Source: Candidatus Helarchaeota archaeon | GTDB taxonomy: Archaea; Asgardarchaeota; Lokiarchaeia; Helarchaeales; RDOG01 | Assembly: GCA_019058315.1 (NCBI GenBank) | Contig: JAHPZH010000001.1 | Span: 1,347,218 to 1,411,217, forward strand | Direction of reading: 5' to 3' | DNA length: 64,000 nucleotides | Notes under the pieces: generated by a model | Told to the model about the DNA's origin: nothing | The model's database searches: none | What the model saw: the letters and a program-made list of their open reading frames with translations, nothing else | In this document: positions 34,850-43,026 of the stretch, one piece after another | Layout: every line of letters starts with the position of its first letter | How positions within the stretch are numbered: position 1 is the first letter of the stretch | Made by a program: the position numbers and the translations under genes

Positions 34850-36043
34850 TTGAAACCAAGTGTATTTTATACTGATGAAGAGCAAAAATTTAGACAAGAA
34901 GTTCATGATTTTGTACAAGATAAAATGCCTCCTTTTGTCGATGATATTATCGAAGGAGGAAGAACTCATGATTTTGAACCATTAAGGAAAGCCATTAAGC
35001 TTTTGGGAAGTAAGGGGCTAATTGGGTCAATTCATCCAAAGAAGTATGGTGGTACTGAACGTGGAATGATAGGAGAGGCAATTGTGGCTGAAGAAGTAGC
35101 CAAAATAAATGGAGCATTAGAACTTACTAGATTAGTTACAGCAACATTATTCGGAATGCCTTTATCTTTCTATGGTTCTGAAGAACAAAAAGCAAAATAT
35201 TTACCAAAAATATGTAGCGGTGAATATCTTGGCTGTATTGCAATGACTGAAGATCAAGCAGGTTCGGATTTAGCAGGAATGCAAACCATGGTTAAGAAGG
35301 AAGGAGACGACTATGTAGTAAATGGACATAAGAAATATATTACTAATGGAGGAGTTGCAGAATTAGTTGCATTATTTGCAGTTTTAGAAGATATTGAGGA
35401 TAAAGATCCAAGAAAAAAACTTATTGGACTTCTAATTGATACAAAAAATACAAAAGGATTTAATGTAGTCTCACAATTTGATTTAGCAGGCATGGAAGGG
35501 GCATCAAACGTCCGCATAGAATTCGATGAAATGGTTGTTCCAGGAAATATGGTATTAGGTAAAGAAGGACAAGGTTGGGAAATATTAATGTCAGAATTGA
35601 ACGAAGAGAGATGTGGTATGGCTGCCGATTGCGTTGGATTTGCCCAAGAGGCTTTTAATTTGGCATTGAAACATTCTAATGAACGGGTTCAGTTTGGTAT
35701 GCCAATATCTCGACAGCAAGCAGTTAGTTTCAGAATAGCAGATGCTTATACAAAAATTCAAGCCGCAAGATTGTTGACTCTTGAAGCTGCAAGATATATC
35801 GACATGCATGATCGTGCTGCAACAATGTCAGCTTCGATGGCATTTGCATACGGATCAGAAATGCTCCTTGATGTTTCAGAGGGTATGTTATTAACTTTAG
35901 CTGGTGAAGGAGTTGCAAATCGAGCAAAACAAGCCGCGGTATTTCATAGAATGGGTCCCATCATGTGGGTCGTTGGAGGGACAACAGATGTACAGAAACA
36001 TATCATACAAAGAGAACTTTATAAGTCTTTAAAGAAAAAATAA
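34850..36043 (+). CDS. Acyl-CoA dehydrogenase
   Basis: About 397 residues. Acyl-CoA dehydrogenase signatures: CIAMTEDQAGSDLAGMQT (FAD/substrate loop), HKKYITNGG, FDEMVVPGNMVLGKEGQGW, RVQFGMPISRQQAVSFRIAD and the C-terminal GGTTDVQKHIIQREL. The usual C-terminal catalytic Glu of the GGxGYxxExP loop is not present (AGEGVANRAKQA). A Glu in LNEERCGMA, the place used in isovaleryl-CoA dehydrogenases, is a candidate base. An AGAGG at 34836 suits the TTG at 34850 better than the TTG at 34844. Electron-transfer flavoprotein genes are not seen here. It is divergent from the lipase gene. Confidence 0.9.
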   Translation: MKPSVFYTDEEQKFRQEVHDFVQDKMPPFVDDIIEGGRTHDFEPLRKAIKLLGSKGLIGSIHPKKYGGTERGMIGEAIVAEEVAKINGALELTRLVTATLFGMPLSFYGSEEQKAKYLPKICSGEYLGCIAMTEDQAGSDLAGMQTMVKKEGDDYVVNGHKKYITNGGVAELVALFAVLEDIEDKDPRKKLIGLLIDTKNTKGFNVVSQFDLAGMEGASNVRIEFDEMVVPGNMVLGKEGQGWEILMSELNEERCGMAADCVGFAQEAFNLALKHSNERVQFGMPISRQQAVSFRIADAYTKIQAARLLTLEAARYIDMHDRAATMSASMAFAYGSEMLLDVSEGMLLTLAGEGVANRAKQAAVFHRMGPIMWVVGGTTDVQKHIIQRELYKSLKKK

Positions 36044-36110
36044 AGTAATTTTTTTATTTTTCTTTTTTTATTTTCTCCATTTATTTATTAAATCCCATCT
36101 TTTAAATTAA
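36044..36110 (+). terminator. Oligo-T transcription end after acyl-CoA dehydrogenase
   Basis: Just past the stop codon lie repeated T runs (TTTTTTTATTTTTCTTTTTTTATTTTC type), the usual form of an archaeal intrinsic terminator, with no stem-loop needed. Confidence 0.45.
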
Positions 36111-36206
36111 TTCTAGCAATATATTAATATTATTACTTATTTAATATTAAATGTTTCAATTGAAAATAGTTTATTATACAAATTTTGTTTAAATTAAACA
36201 AGAAAT

Positions 36207-37367
36207 ATGATAAGGGTTTTTATTTTGACGGAAAATAATGATAAATATTATAAGAAGATAGCTGATGCACTTTTGTTACCTAAAGGAATGAGAAAAGATC
36301 TTTTTAAAATATTAAAATTTTGGTTTACTCCAGAAGAAGCTAAAATTGTATCGGTTTTTGGAACATCAATGATGGATTCATATCCTGTTGAAAAAATAGC
36401 TAAAAAAACGAAAGAACCCGAAGAAAAAGTTGCAAAAACTTTAGATAAACTTGCTAAAAAGGGTCTGATATTCACTTGGCATAACAAAAAATTGAATAAA
36501 AAGATGTATACAATTCCAATGTTATTCCCTGGATTATTTGAATGGTATTTTGCAAGCAAGTTTAATAGTATGGATGAATTAAGAGAGGCGGCAAAAGCGT
36601 TTCTCCCGTTAGAGAGTAATTTTATGAGTATGGCATCAAATTATCCAATTTCCCGAGTTGCTCCTAGTATTAAACCATTGGAGAAAATAATTGAGGTTAA
36701 TAAGGGTGTCGAAGTCGGAAAAGGTCAGGTATTAATATTTGAAGATGTCAAGCAGATTCTCCAGAACTCATGGAAAATAGCCGTCATGCCTTGTCCTTGC
36801 AGAATATTCCATGGAATTTTAGGAGATGCTTGTGATAAACCAATTGAGGTTTGTTTTAATTTAAATTCATCAGCTGACTATGTAATCAAAGAGGGGATAG
36901 GACGAGAATTAACAGTTGAGGAAGGAATTGATGTATTAAGAATGGCTGAAGAAGCAGGATTAGTACATGTTATAAATAATCAATCAGATAAATTTACATT
37001 TATCTGTAATTGCTGTGATGATTGTTGCGGTTTTCTTGGAACAGCTAACAAATATAACTTGATAAATAAGTCCATTGCAAAATCGAACTACTTCCCTAAA
37101 ATTGATCATATGAAATGCAAGCGGTGTAAAAAATGTTTAAGTTTATGTCCTGTTAATGCAATTTTTCTCAATTATGGTGAAAAAGAAGATCTATCCGATT
37201 CTTTTATTACCATCCGGGAAGATTTGTGTATAGGATGCGGGATTTGTGCTACTAACTGTTCATGGGATGCTATTACACTAGAAAAAATTGGTAATGTTAC
37301 GGATGCAGACCTAGAAAGTAAAATTTGGCAAGCAGGTATGCGAAGCCGTCAAGAAAAATTATTTTAA
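36207..37367 (+). CDS. Winged-helix plus 4Fe-4S dicluster protein
   Basis: A 386-residue protein. Residues about 35-110 look like a winged-helix domain (VEKIAKKTKEPEEKVAKTLDKLAKKGL). A middle region has cysteine pairs CPCR, DACDKPIEVC and CNCCDDCC. The C-terminus has two ferredoxin-type 4Fe-4S motifs, CKRCKKCLSLCP and CIGCGICATNC. Proteins of this layout are common in anaerobic archaea and deltaproteobacteria; they may link redox state to regulation or serve as electron carriers, but no role is proven. The start is uncertain: ATG 36207 or the TTG at 36225 (MTENNDKYYKK). The upstream 160 bases are A/T-rich and gene-free. Confidence 0.75.
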   Translation: MIRVFILTENNDKYYKKIADALLLPKGMRKDLFKILKFWFTPEEAKIVSVFGTSMMDSYPVEKIAKKTKEPEEKVAKTLDKLAKKGLIFTWHNKKLNKKMYTIPMLFPGLFEWYFASKFNSMDELREAAKAFLPLESNFMSMASNYPISRVAPSIKPLEKIIEVNKGVEVGKGQVLIFEDVKQILQNSWKIAVMPCPCRIFHGILGDACDKPIEVCFNLNSSADYVIKEGIGRELTVEEGIDVLRMAEEAGLVHVINNQSDKFTFICNCCDDCCGFLGTANKYNLINKSIAKSNYFPKIDHMKCKRCKKCLSLCPVNAIFLNYGEKEDLSDSFITIREDLCIGCGICATNCSWDAITLEKIGNVTDADLESKIWQAGMRSRQEKLF

Positions 37368-37759
37368 AATTTTTTCAACTTTTTATAGAATTTTTTAATT
37401 TTTTTGTTTATTTCTAGAAAAAAAATTTTCTATTAATATTCAATATTTTTTTTCAGTCTGAAGTCAAGTTTTTCTTTTTGAGATCAAAATTCTTTGAAAT
37501 TATTCTTTTCAATCTGAGATTTCAATTTGTTTTTGGGCATTTTTTTTAATTAAAATTTTTTGAATTGAATTTTTTGAACTTTTTTTTTCAAATACTTTTC
37601 TTTCTAAATTTATTCAAATTCAAAATATTAGTGTCAGACGAAATGTCAGACAACTGTCAGACATATTTAAATAATAATTCTGTTTCTAAAATATTGAATA
37701 AAAATATTTTATGGTGAATAATATCTGCATAATATTTTGAGTTTGAGAGGATTTTAGGA
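37368..37759 (+). promoter_or_regulatory. 392-base gene-free T-rich region upstream of the RHH operon
   Basis: The first 250 bases are strongly T-biased on this strand, with many runs of five or more T, and have no open frame. The final 130 bases contain three TGTCAGAC boxes (separate entry) and then an A/T-rich stretch, including ATATTTAAATAAT at about 37663, which could serve as a TATA box. This is the control region of the gene at 37760. Confidence 0.5.
37632..37662 (+). promoter_or_regulatory. Three TGTCAGAC boxes, probable RHH operator
   Basis: TGTCAGAC occurs at 37632-37639, 37644-37651 and 37655-37662, with start-to-start spacing of 12 and 11 bases, about one helix turn. The core GTCAGAC is itself a GTC-N-GAC inverted repeat. 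It lies about 100 bases before a ribbon-helix-helix gene and just ahead of a TATA-like stretch. RHH dimers bind such short repeated boxes side by side, so autoregulation is the natural reading. Confidence 0.65.
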
Positions 37760-38023
37760 ATGATTAAAGAAAATAGAGTTACTTTTCGCCTTAAAGATTT
37801 TACAATAGAACAATTAGATGAATTAGTCAAAGAGAAGGGATATGAAAATAGGTCTGCTCTAATAAATCAAGCAATTAAAAAGCTAGTTGAAGGAAAAGAG
37901 GATAAAAAATTAAAGAAACATTTGAAATTTTTTTATGATATTTTTGTTAAAAATGCCTCAAAATTTGTTATGGATATAAATGAAATAGAAAAAGTAGAAC
38001 TTATTGAGGGTGTTTTAGATTAG
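37760..38023 (+). CDS. Ribbon-helix-helix (CopG/Arc type) transcriptional regulator
   Basis: An 87-residue protein. The first 45 residues are a ribbon-helix-helix domain: strand ENRVTFRLKDFTIE, helix QLDELVKEKGYE, then NRSALINQAIKKLVEG, the classic N-R-S-x-x-I-x-x-A-I turn. The remaining 40 residues form a helix that may mediate tetramerisation or bind a partner. RHH proteins are usually autoregulators, often antitoxins or plasmid/virus regulators. Three TGTCAGAC boxes lie upstream. The gene is followed 16 bases later by a small very basic protein, likely in the same transcript, and then by an IS605-type element. Confidence 0.85.
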   Translation: MIKENRVTFRLKDFTIEQLDELVKEKGYENRSALINQAIKKLVEGKEDKKLKKHLKFFYDIFVKNASKFVMDINEIEKVELIEGVLD

Positions 38024-38039
38024 TAAATTATCAGAAATA

Positions 38040-38291
38040 ATGAGACAAAGATTGTTGGAAGATAAACAAAAAGAAAAGAAAAAAGAAAAATCCAGAAAAA
38101 GAAAGCCTAAAGAGGGAATAATAAAACCGAAAAGAATTAGAAAATCAAAAAAAGGTTTAAAAGTGAGACGGGGTGGACCCACTTTTCGACAACTTATGTT
38201 TATTGCCGAGATGTGGAAGATTCCTAATTCTACAAATGTAACTTCAAAAACAAAGTTGAAAAATATGATAATTAATTTTTTAGAAGAATAA
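38040..38291 (+). CDS. Small basic protein with SAP-like C-terminus
   Basis: An 83-residue protein. The first 45 residues are extremely basic (KQKEKKKEKSRKRKPK), so it very likely binds nucleic acid. The C-terminal 35 residues (FRQLMFIAEMWKIPN ... TKLKNMIINFLEE) have the helix-extended-loop-helix rhythm of SAP-type DNA-binding modules. It is not recognised as a known family. It follows the RHH gene by 16 bases and probably shares its promoter. The pair has the shape of a toxin-antitoxin or mobile-element regulatory operon, but no toxin motif is visible. Confidence 0.55.
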   Translation: MRQRLLEDKQKEKKKEKSRKRKPKEGIIKPKRIRKSKKGLKVRRGGPTFRQLMFIAEMWKIPNSTNVTSKTKLKNMIINFLEE

Positions 38292-38326
38292 AAAGCTTGA
38301 ATATTTGGTTTTTTTAAGCTATTGAA

Positions 38327-39598
38327 CTAGCCCTCCCTAATGGGAGGGGATTCGTAATTCATCGAGGACGGCTGATATAGCATCAGTCTAACGTCCTCTC
38401 CAAACGCATCGACCGCAGTTCCTGCGGCAGCATTATTATTAATGATTTTGATATGATTATTTTTAAGACATTTTAACCCTTCTTTTTTAATATTGATAGA
38501 GGCATTAATATCTCTATCATGGTGGGCAGAACACTTAGGACATGTCCAAACTCTATCGGTCAGTTTTACATCTTTGTTTTTAAAACCGCATTTGGAACAA
38601 AGTTTGGAACTTGGAAAATAACGATCTATTAAGACAAGATACCCTCCTCTGTCTTCCATCTTATATTTTAGAATATTTATGAATTGATTCCAAGAAAAAT
38701 CAAGTGTAACCGATTTAGATACACCCGAATTGAACTGTTGCATTCCTTTAATGTTCAAGTTTTCTAATATTATTCCCTCAAAATGCTGACTCATACAAAA
38801 CGTTAGCTTATGTACCCAATCCAGTTTACGGTTTCCTATCTTCTCATATAGGCGGGCTAGTTTCACCCTTACTTTGTTACGATTACTACTTCCCTTTTTC
38901 TTTCTACTCAACGCTCGGTGTAGTTTTTTCAACTTACCCTCTTCAGTTCTATACCATCGGGGACTTGAGAGTTCTATCTCTTTGGCTATCAGAAACTTAG
39001 AAACACTCATGTCAAAGCCGATAATAGTCTCCTCTCTTATTACCTGTTTTGGGAGAAGGGTATGTTCGGTCTCTATCAAAATGGAGGCGAAATAGGTTCC
39101 AGACCTATTTTTGGAGACCGTTATGTGATGTATTTCCTCATGAAACATACGGTTATCACGATACCGTATCCACGTCTTTATCTTGGGCAGTTTTAATCTC
39201 TTCTTTCTAAAATCTAGCTTACAGTTGTTATTAATATTAAACGTGGTGTAGGACTGCTTAGACCTCTTAGACTTAAATCTCGGAGACCCCTTCTTTATCC
39301 CCTTCTTAATATTCCTGAAGAACCCATCATAAGCGGATTTTAGATGTCTCCACTCACATTGTAATGCCTTTGCATCAACCTCCTTTAAAAACGGAAACTG
39401 TCCTTTATACTCCCTCTCCGTTTGATATGTATGGGCATAAAGAGTCTCCTTGTCATCCTTTAACTCTTTATATACTTTAATCCTCTCCTCTAACATCTTA
39501 TTATAGATGAACCGACAGCAGCCAAAGGTTTGATCTAACAATGCTCTCTCTTCTCTATTGGGATACAACCTAACCTTGACTGCCCTATATAGCTTCAT
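38327..39598 (-). CDS. tnpB: TnpB RNA-guided endonuclease (IS605 OrfB)
   Basis: A 423-residue TnpB. It has an N-terminal helix-turn-helix region (KVRLYPNREERALLDQTFGC), the RuvC-type triad Asp in IGFDMSVSKF, Glu in IILENLNIKG and Asp in DRDINASINI, and a zinc finger with CSKCG and CPKCS knuckles before the last Asp. All catalytic residues are present, so the nuclease is probably active. TnpB uses an omega-RNA from its own 3' end to cut DNA next to a target-adjacent motif. The last 40 codons overlap the structured RNA region. The start ATG at 39598 gives MKLYRAVKVRLYP, as in relatives. Confidence 0.95.
   Translation of the reverse strand: MKLYRAVKVRLYPNREERALLDQTFGCCRFIYNKMLEERIKVYKELKDDKETLYAHTYQTEREYKGQFPFLKEVDAKALQCEWRHLKSAYDGFFRNIKKGIKKGSPRFKSKRSKQSYTTFNINNNCKLDFRKKRLKLPKIKTWIRYRDNRMFHEEIHHITVSKNRSGTYFASILIETEHTLLPKQVIREETIIGFDMSVSKFLIAKEIELSSPRWYRTEEGKLKKLHRALSRKKKGSSNRNKVRVKLARLYEKIGNRKLDWVHKLTFCMSQHFEGIILENLNIKGMQQFNSGVSKSVTLDFSWNQFINILKYKMEDRGGYLVLIDRYFPSSKLCSKCGFKNKDVKLTDRVWTCPKCSAHHDRDINASINIKKEGLKCLKNNHIKIINNNAAAGTAVDAFGEDVRLMLYQPSSMNYESPPIREG
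38331..38427 (-). ncRNA. Predicted omega-RNA scaffold at the tnpB 3' end
   Basis: Three hairpins lie in a row in the G+C-rich tail of tnpB. CCGCAG/CTGCGG with a 3-base loop is at 38413-38427. A two-part stem, GAGGACG/CGTCCTC with inner CTGAT/ATCAG, is at 38364-38398. CCCTCCC/GGGAGGG with a 4-base loop is at 38331-38348. This order at the right end is that of TnpB guide RNAs. The guide would be the bases just beyond the last stem, at about 38310-38330 read on the minus strand. The 5' end is not determined. Confidence 0.7.
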
Positions 39599-39684
39599 CA
39601 GCTACTCTATCTTGGTTACCCTATTTAAACCTCTAGAGACTTCTTGATAATTGAAAAAAATTACTATGTTGTTGTTGTATTCAT

Positions 39685-39704
39685 CCCCGCCTGAAATCAG
39701 GGGC
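39685..39704 (-). repeat. Left-end imperfect hairpin of the IS605-type element
   Basis: CCTGA at 39690-39694 pairs with TCAGG at 39697-39701 across a 2-base loop. The stem is extended by CC/GG around a bulged G. Imperfect hairpins with a bulge are recognised by TnpA in this IS group. The flanking GGGGATGA/GAATGCCCC pattern is common at archaeal IS605 ends. Confidence 0.65.
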
Positions 39705-39841
39705 ATTCTGCAATTTTTAGGTAAAAAGTAATAAGATATTATTTTCGATTTTTCAAAATTAATTTGCAATCCTAGTTAGGAATACTTAATAATTTTTTTT
39801 TGAAGGAAATTCTGTTAATAAAGCAATAATAAGGAATTTCA

Positions 39842-41563
39842 ATGACTGAATCTGAAAGAAATGCTGGACAAGTGGTTAAAGGTGGAAGCCTTGTTTTAAT
39901 ATCCAGTTTACTTGCAGGCACAATTGGCTGGATATGGGGTGTTTTAGCCTCTCGTTCTGATATCGGATTTGGAGCTGCAGGTTATGGAATTGTATCTATG
40001 GCAAATTCAGTAATCATTTCCATGCTAGCTATATCAGGGGGTTTACATCAATCGTTCTCTAAAAAAATTTCAGAATCCCTTGTGACTTCAAATGATATAG
40101 CTTTGAAATATTCTAGAGCGGGATTTAAAATTTCACAATTATTCGGCTTTGCGTTTTTTATTCCGCTTTTAATTTTATCAATATATTTTTTTATTAATCA
40201 GGATTCCTTGATGGGTTCTATTATACTTACTATCTCAATTGCGATGTATTTAGCTTTTTTTCGGGATAATTTTATAGGAACGCTTGGAGGAATTCAACGT
40301 TTTGACTTAATTGCAATTGTGAACTTTATGTCAATGGTTGGAGGTATTTCTATAGGTTTTTTAATTCTATTTCTGGTTCCTCCTCCTGAAAATGCAATTC
40401 TAGCGCTTATAACATTAATAACAGGTCCTATTCTACAACTATTTGTTGAATTTTTTTTCTTAAAAAAATCTTTACCATTTTCATTAAAATCATCAATATT
40501 TGGTGGAACTGATAGAAGTATTGTGATTGAAACATTAAAATATGGATTATATTGTGCTTTACCAATGGTTATTTTAAATGGAAGTATCTATACTCTTCAA
40601 ACACTATTTTATTCTTTATTTTTTAGACCAGGTCCGGCAATTCCAATCCCTGCATTACAACAATTAAGTTCTTTTCTATTTCCAGAATCTAATATAATAG
40701 GAATTTCTGCAATTTTTATTGGATATGCAGGTGTAATGAATGCAGTAGCAGTAATGGCTTGGCCTCTTGTTCCAGCACTTTCAGAAGCAAAGGCAATTTC
40801 AGAGTCAGCTACAGCCACCGAAGAAGAAAAATCGAAAAATACGTTACTTATCGATGATTATGTAAAATCTTCCTTCAAAACAGGATTTAATCTTACCTCA
40901 TTTTTTATGATAATATATATTGGTCTTTCATATTCACTTTTATATCTTCTTCATGGTCCAGAATACACAATTGGTTACTTTCCTTTTATAATCCAAAGTG
41001 TCGGAGTAGCATTTACGGGTATTGTTTTTTTAATCTCAGCCGTATTAATGGGATTAGGTGAGGGTCGAAAAGCTGCAATAAGTATTGGTACATTATTAGG
41101 CACTAATATAGTATTAATACCACTTTTTATTATTTTATTTAAAACGAATAATCCTAATAATTCCTTATATGCAGGGCCTATTTCATTGCTACTGGCTTCG
41201 GGAGTAATTCTTATTTTTACTTTTCATTATCTTACGAAGCTCACAAGAAATCCTAGAAGTTATTTTTTATCAGTCCTTGGAAAGGGTTCATTAAGTGTAG
41301 TTGTAGCAATTCTTATTTCATTTTTTATTGATAAGTATCTATATCCTTATCATCAAAATATTCTTTCATTTTTACTTGGAGGAGTAATTGTCGGAGTAAT
41401 TTATTTATTTACTATGCTTTTTTTAGCAGCATATGATGAGGAGGATTTAAAATTAATGGAAGGTTTTGGACCTCTAAGCGGTTTTACAAAAATGGCACGG
41501 AATATAATTCGAAAAAGTCCATTTTATAAAGAAAATGAAGATCAAAAAACCGATTCTAAATAA
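39842..41563 (+). CDS. MOP-superfamily polysaccharide/lipid flippase
   Basis: A 573-residue membrane protein with about 14 predicted helices. The N-terminus GQVVKGGSLVLISSLLAGTIGWIW, followed by GAAGYGIVSMANSVI, is typical of Wzx/MurJ-like MOP flippases. A long helix 7 to 8 loop (EAKAISESATATEEEKSK) and a charged C-terminal tail are also seen. It probably flips lipid-linked oligosaccharides for surface glycosylation. That fits the dense N-glycosylation sequons of the giant surface protein at 55545, though the link is inference. An AAGGAATTTC site precedes the ATG. It begins 130 bases past the IS element. Confidence 0.82.
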   Translation: MTESERNAGQVVKGGSLVLISSLLAGTIGWIWGVLASRSDIGFGAAGYGIVSMANSVIISMLAISGGLHQSFSKKISESLVTSNDIALKYSRAGFKISQLFGFAFFIPLLILSIYFFINQDSLMGSIILTISIAMYLAFFRDNFIGTLGGIQRFDLIAIVNFMSMVGGISIGFLILFLVPPPENAILALITLITGPILQLFVEFFFLKKSLPFSLKSSIFGGTDRSIVIETLKYGLYCALPMVILNGSIYTLQTLFYSLFFRPGPAIPIPALQQLSSFLFPESNIIGISAIFIGYAGVMNAVAVMAWPLVPALSEAKAISESATATEEEKSKNTLLIDDYVKSSFKTGFNLTSFFMIIYIGLSYSLLYLLHGPEYTIGYFPFIIQSVGVAFTGIVFLISAVLMGLGEGRKAAISIGTLLGTNIVLIPLFIILFKTNNPNNSLYAGPISLLLASGVILIFTFHYLTKLTRNPRSYFLSVLGKGSLSVVVAILISFFIDKYLYPYHQNILSFLLGGVIVGVIYLFTMLFLAAYDEEDLKLMEGFGPLSGFTKMARNIIRKSPFYKENEDQKTDSK

Positions 41564-41570
41564 GAAAAAA

Positions 41571-42866
41571 TTAATTTTTACTACTCCGATCGAGGTATTT
41601 TCCAACTTTAACTACTTTTTTCTTTTTCTTAATTCTAGTAGGTGGCTTCAAATATTTTGTATTTAAACCATGACCTATTGAAATAATATGGTCTCGAGTC
41701 ACCTTATCTTCAATCTCAGTTTCGTGTGTGATATTGAATAGAACACCAGATAGGACTTCTTCGAATGAAAGATCAAGATCTTCGTAATGAATTCTAGGAC
41801 CTTTAGGATAAATAAATTCATTTTGTAACCATTTTTTGTTTTCTTTATCATATTTAGGTATTTTACAATTAACAGTTTGCCAAGGTAAAGCAATTCCTTG
41901 ATGATATTTATAGGAAATTAATTTTAGAAATTGTTCAAATCCTTCAGGTTCGTGTTTTTTCATAAATTCTAAACTTTCTTTTTCGAAATAATTAAGAAAT
42001 AATTTATTATTAGTTAACATCTGGGTAATTTTTATAGCCCATTCACCTCTGGTAAGGCCGAATAGCATATTCAGAATAGGAGGCCAAGGTTCATAACCAA
42101 AAAGACTATCTTTCATACCATAAATTCTTTGTGCATTTACTCCATCCCATAAACTTGCTGATGAATTCCAATTGGAAATTGCCGCAACCAAACCAACTCC
42201 AGTAATGTATACTAAAGAAATATGATAAGTGGAATTAGACCATTCGGGTCTTAACTCATTTCTTACATCAGTTAATATATCACGAATCTTAACGCTGGCT
42301 TCCGCCATATTTTTTGTCCGGTTAGGTATTTCGCGAAGTTTATAACCAAGTTTCATGTGTCTACGGTCAAAGATTTCATCGTCTGATAATTTAAACCAAA
42401 AATCCTCAACCACACCATCTTCTTCATGGGCATTGAAAATCAGTTCAATCTCACCAGTAATATCATTGACAGCACAGAAGGAAATATCAGCAGATGGTCC
42501 ATAAATCATTTTTGCAGACATGCCTGAATAAGTAGCAAGCATTGGGATAACTGGAGGAATTCCCCAATATACAATTGTATGCTTTTTTCTATTTCTTGGA
42601 ATTCTTCCATCTTTTATAGCTTTTTCAACTTCTCTAGTCTCATTCCATCTTGTTTCTATCATTTTTTTTGCATATTCTGCAAAAACTAAAGTAGATTCAG
42701 CTCTTCCCTCATACATTTTAAAATCTTTGACTAATCTAAGTGCAATTAATGCGTTTTCAGACATGGGCAAATATTCTTTTAATTTATATTCACTTGGTAA
42801 GTCTCTCATAACTTCAGAAATAGATCTTAATTTTAATTCTTTAGCATCATAAGGTTCAATTGGCAT
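41571..42866 (-). CDS. Conserved-looking soluble protein of unknown function
   Basis: A 431-residue soluble protein I do not recognise. It has mixed helices and strands, a central stretch ISLVYITGVGLVAAISNWNSSASLWDG, and VYWGIPPVIPMLATYSG near residue 105. The C-terminal tail is strongly basic (RIKKKKKVVKVGKYLDRSSK), which could bind nucleic acid or membrane. The C-terminal domain has HETEIEDKVTRDHIISIGHG. No catalytic motif stands out. A clear GAGGGAATTTT site supports the start at 42866. Its stop is 7 bases from the end of the convergent flippase gene. Confidence 0.6.
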   Translation of the reverse strand: MPIEPYDAKELKLRSISEVMRDLPSEYKLKEYLPMSENALIALRLVKDFKMYEGRAESTLVFAEYAKKMIETRWNETREVEKAIKDGRIPRNRKKHTIVYWGIPPVIPMLATYSGMSAKMIYGPSADISFCAVNDITGEIELIFNAHEEDGVVEDFWFKLSDDEIFDRRHMKLGYKLREIPNRTKNMAEASVKIRDILTDVRNELRPEWSNSTYHISLVYITGVGLVAAISNWNSSASLWDGVNAQRIYGMKDSLFGYEPWPPILNMLFGLTRGEWAIKITQMLTNNKLFLNYFEKESLEFMKKHEPEGFEQFLKLISYKYHQGIALPWQTVNCKIPKYDKENKKWLQNEFIYPKGPRIHYEDLDLSFEEVLSGVLFNITHETEIEDKVTRDHIISIGHGLNTKYLKPPTRIKKKKKVVKVGKYLDRSSKN

Positions 42867-43026
42867 AAAATTCCCTCAATTATTAACTATTAAACTTTAA
42901 TCAAATTAGGTTAATTACTTATTAAAAAAATTATGATTTCTATCTAAACTCATATAATTGAAAGAAATAAAATTTGATATTTTTATAAAAGAAAAACATT
43001 TCATTAAAATCTCTTCGTGAATAAGG

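Larger units (their letters stand above)
38300..39712 (-). mobile_element. IS200/IS605-group element carrying only tnpB
   Basis: The element runs from a right-end hairpin at about 38331 to a left-end imperfect hairpin at about 39704 and encodes a single tnpB in between. No TnpA (Y1 transposase) gene is present, so movement would need TnpA in trans. The ends are subterminal hairpins rather than terminal inverted repeats, which is typical of the group. G+C content is higher than in the surrounding DNA, consistent with recent arrival. Exact cleavage points cannot be fixed without an empty site for comparison. Confidence 0.8.

Noticed and set aside
34752..34859. Longer N-terminus of the lipase-like protein
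   Set aside because: It would place about 36 charged residues before the signal peptide and overlap the divergent gene. The TTG at 34751 gives a normal signal peptide.
37632..37662. A short CRISPR array
   Set aside because: The three TGTCAGAC units are only 8 bases with 3-4 base gaps, far too short for repeats and spacers. No CRISPR array is seen anywhere in the window.
38874..39095. Plus-strand frame inside tnpB
   Set aside because: Opposite strand of conserved RuvC coding sequence; no motif.
38327..39598. TnpB as a CRISPR Cas12 effector
   Set aside because: Its size, its ends and the absence of a repeat array or cas1/cas2 fit an IS605 TnpB.
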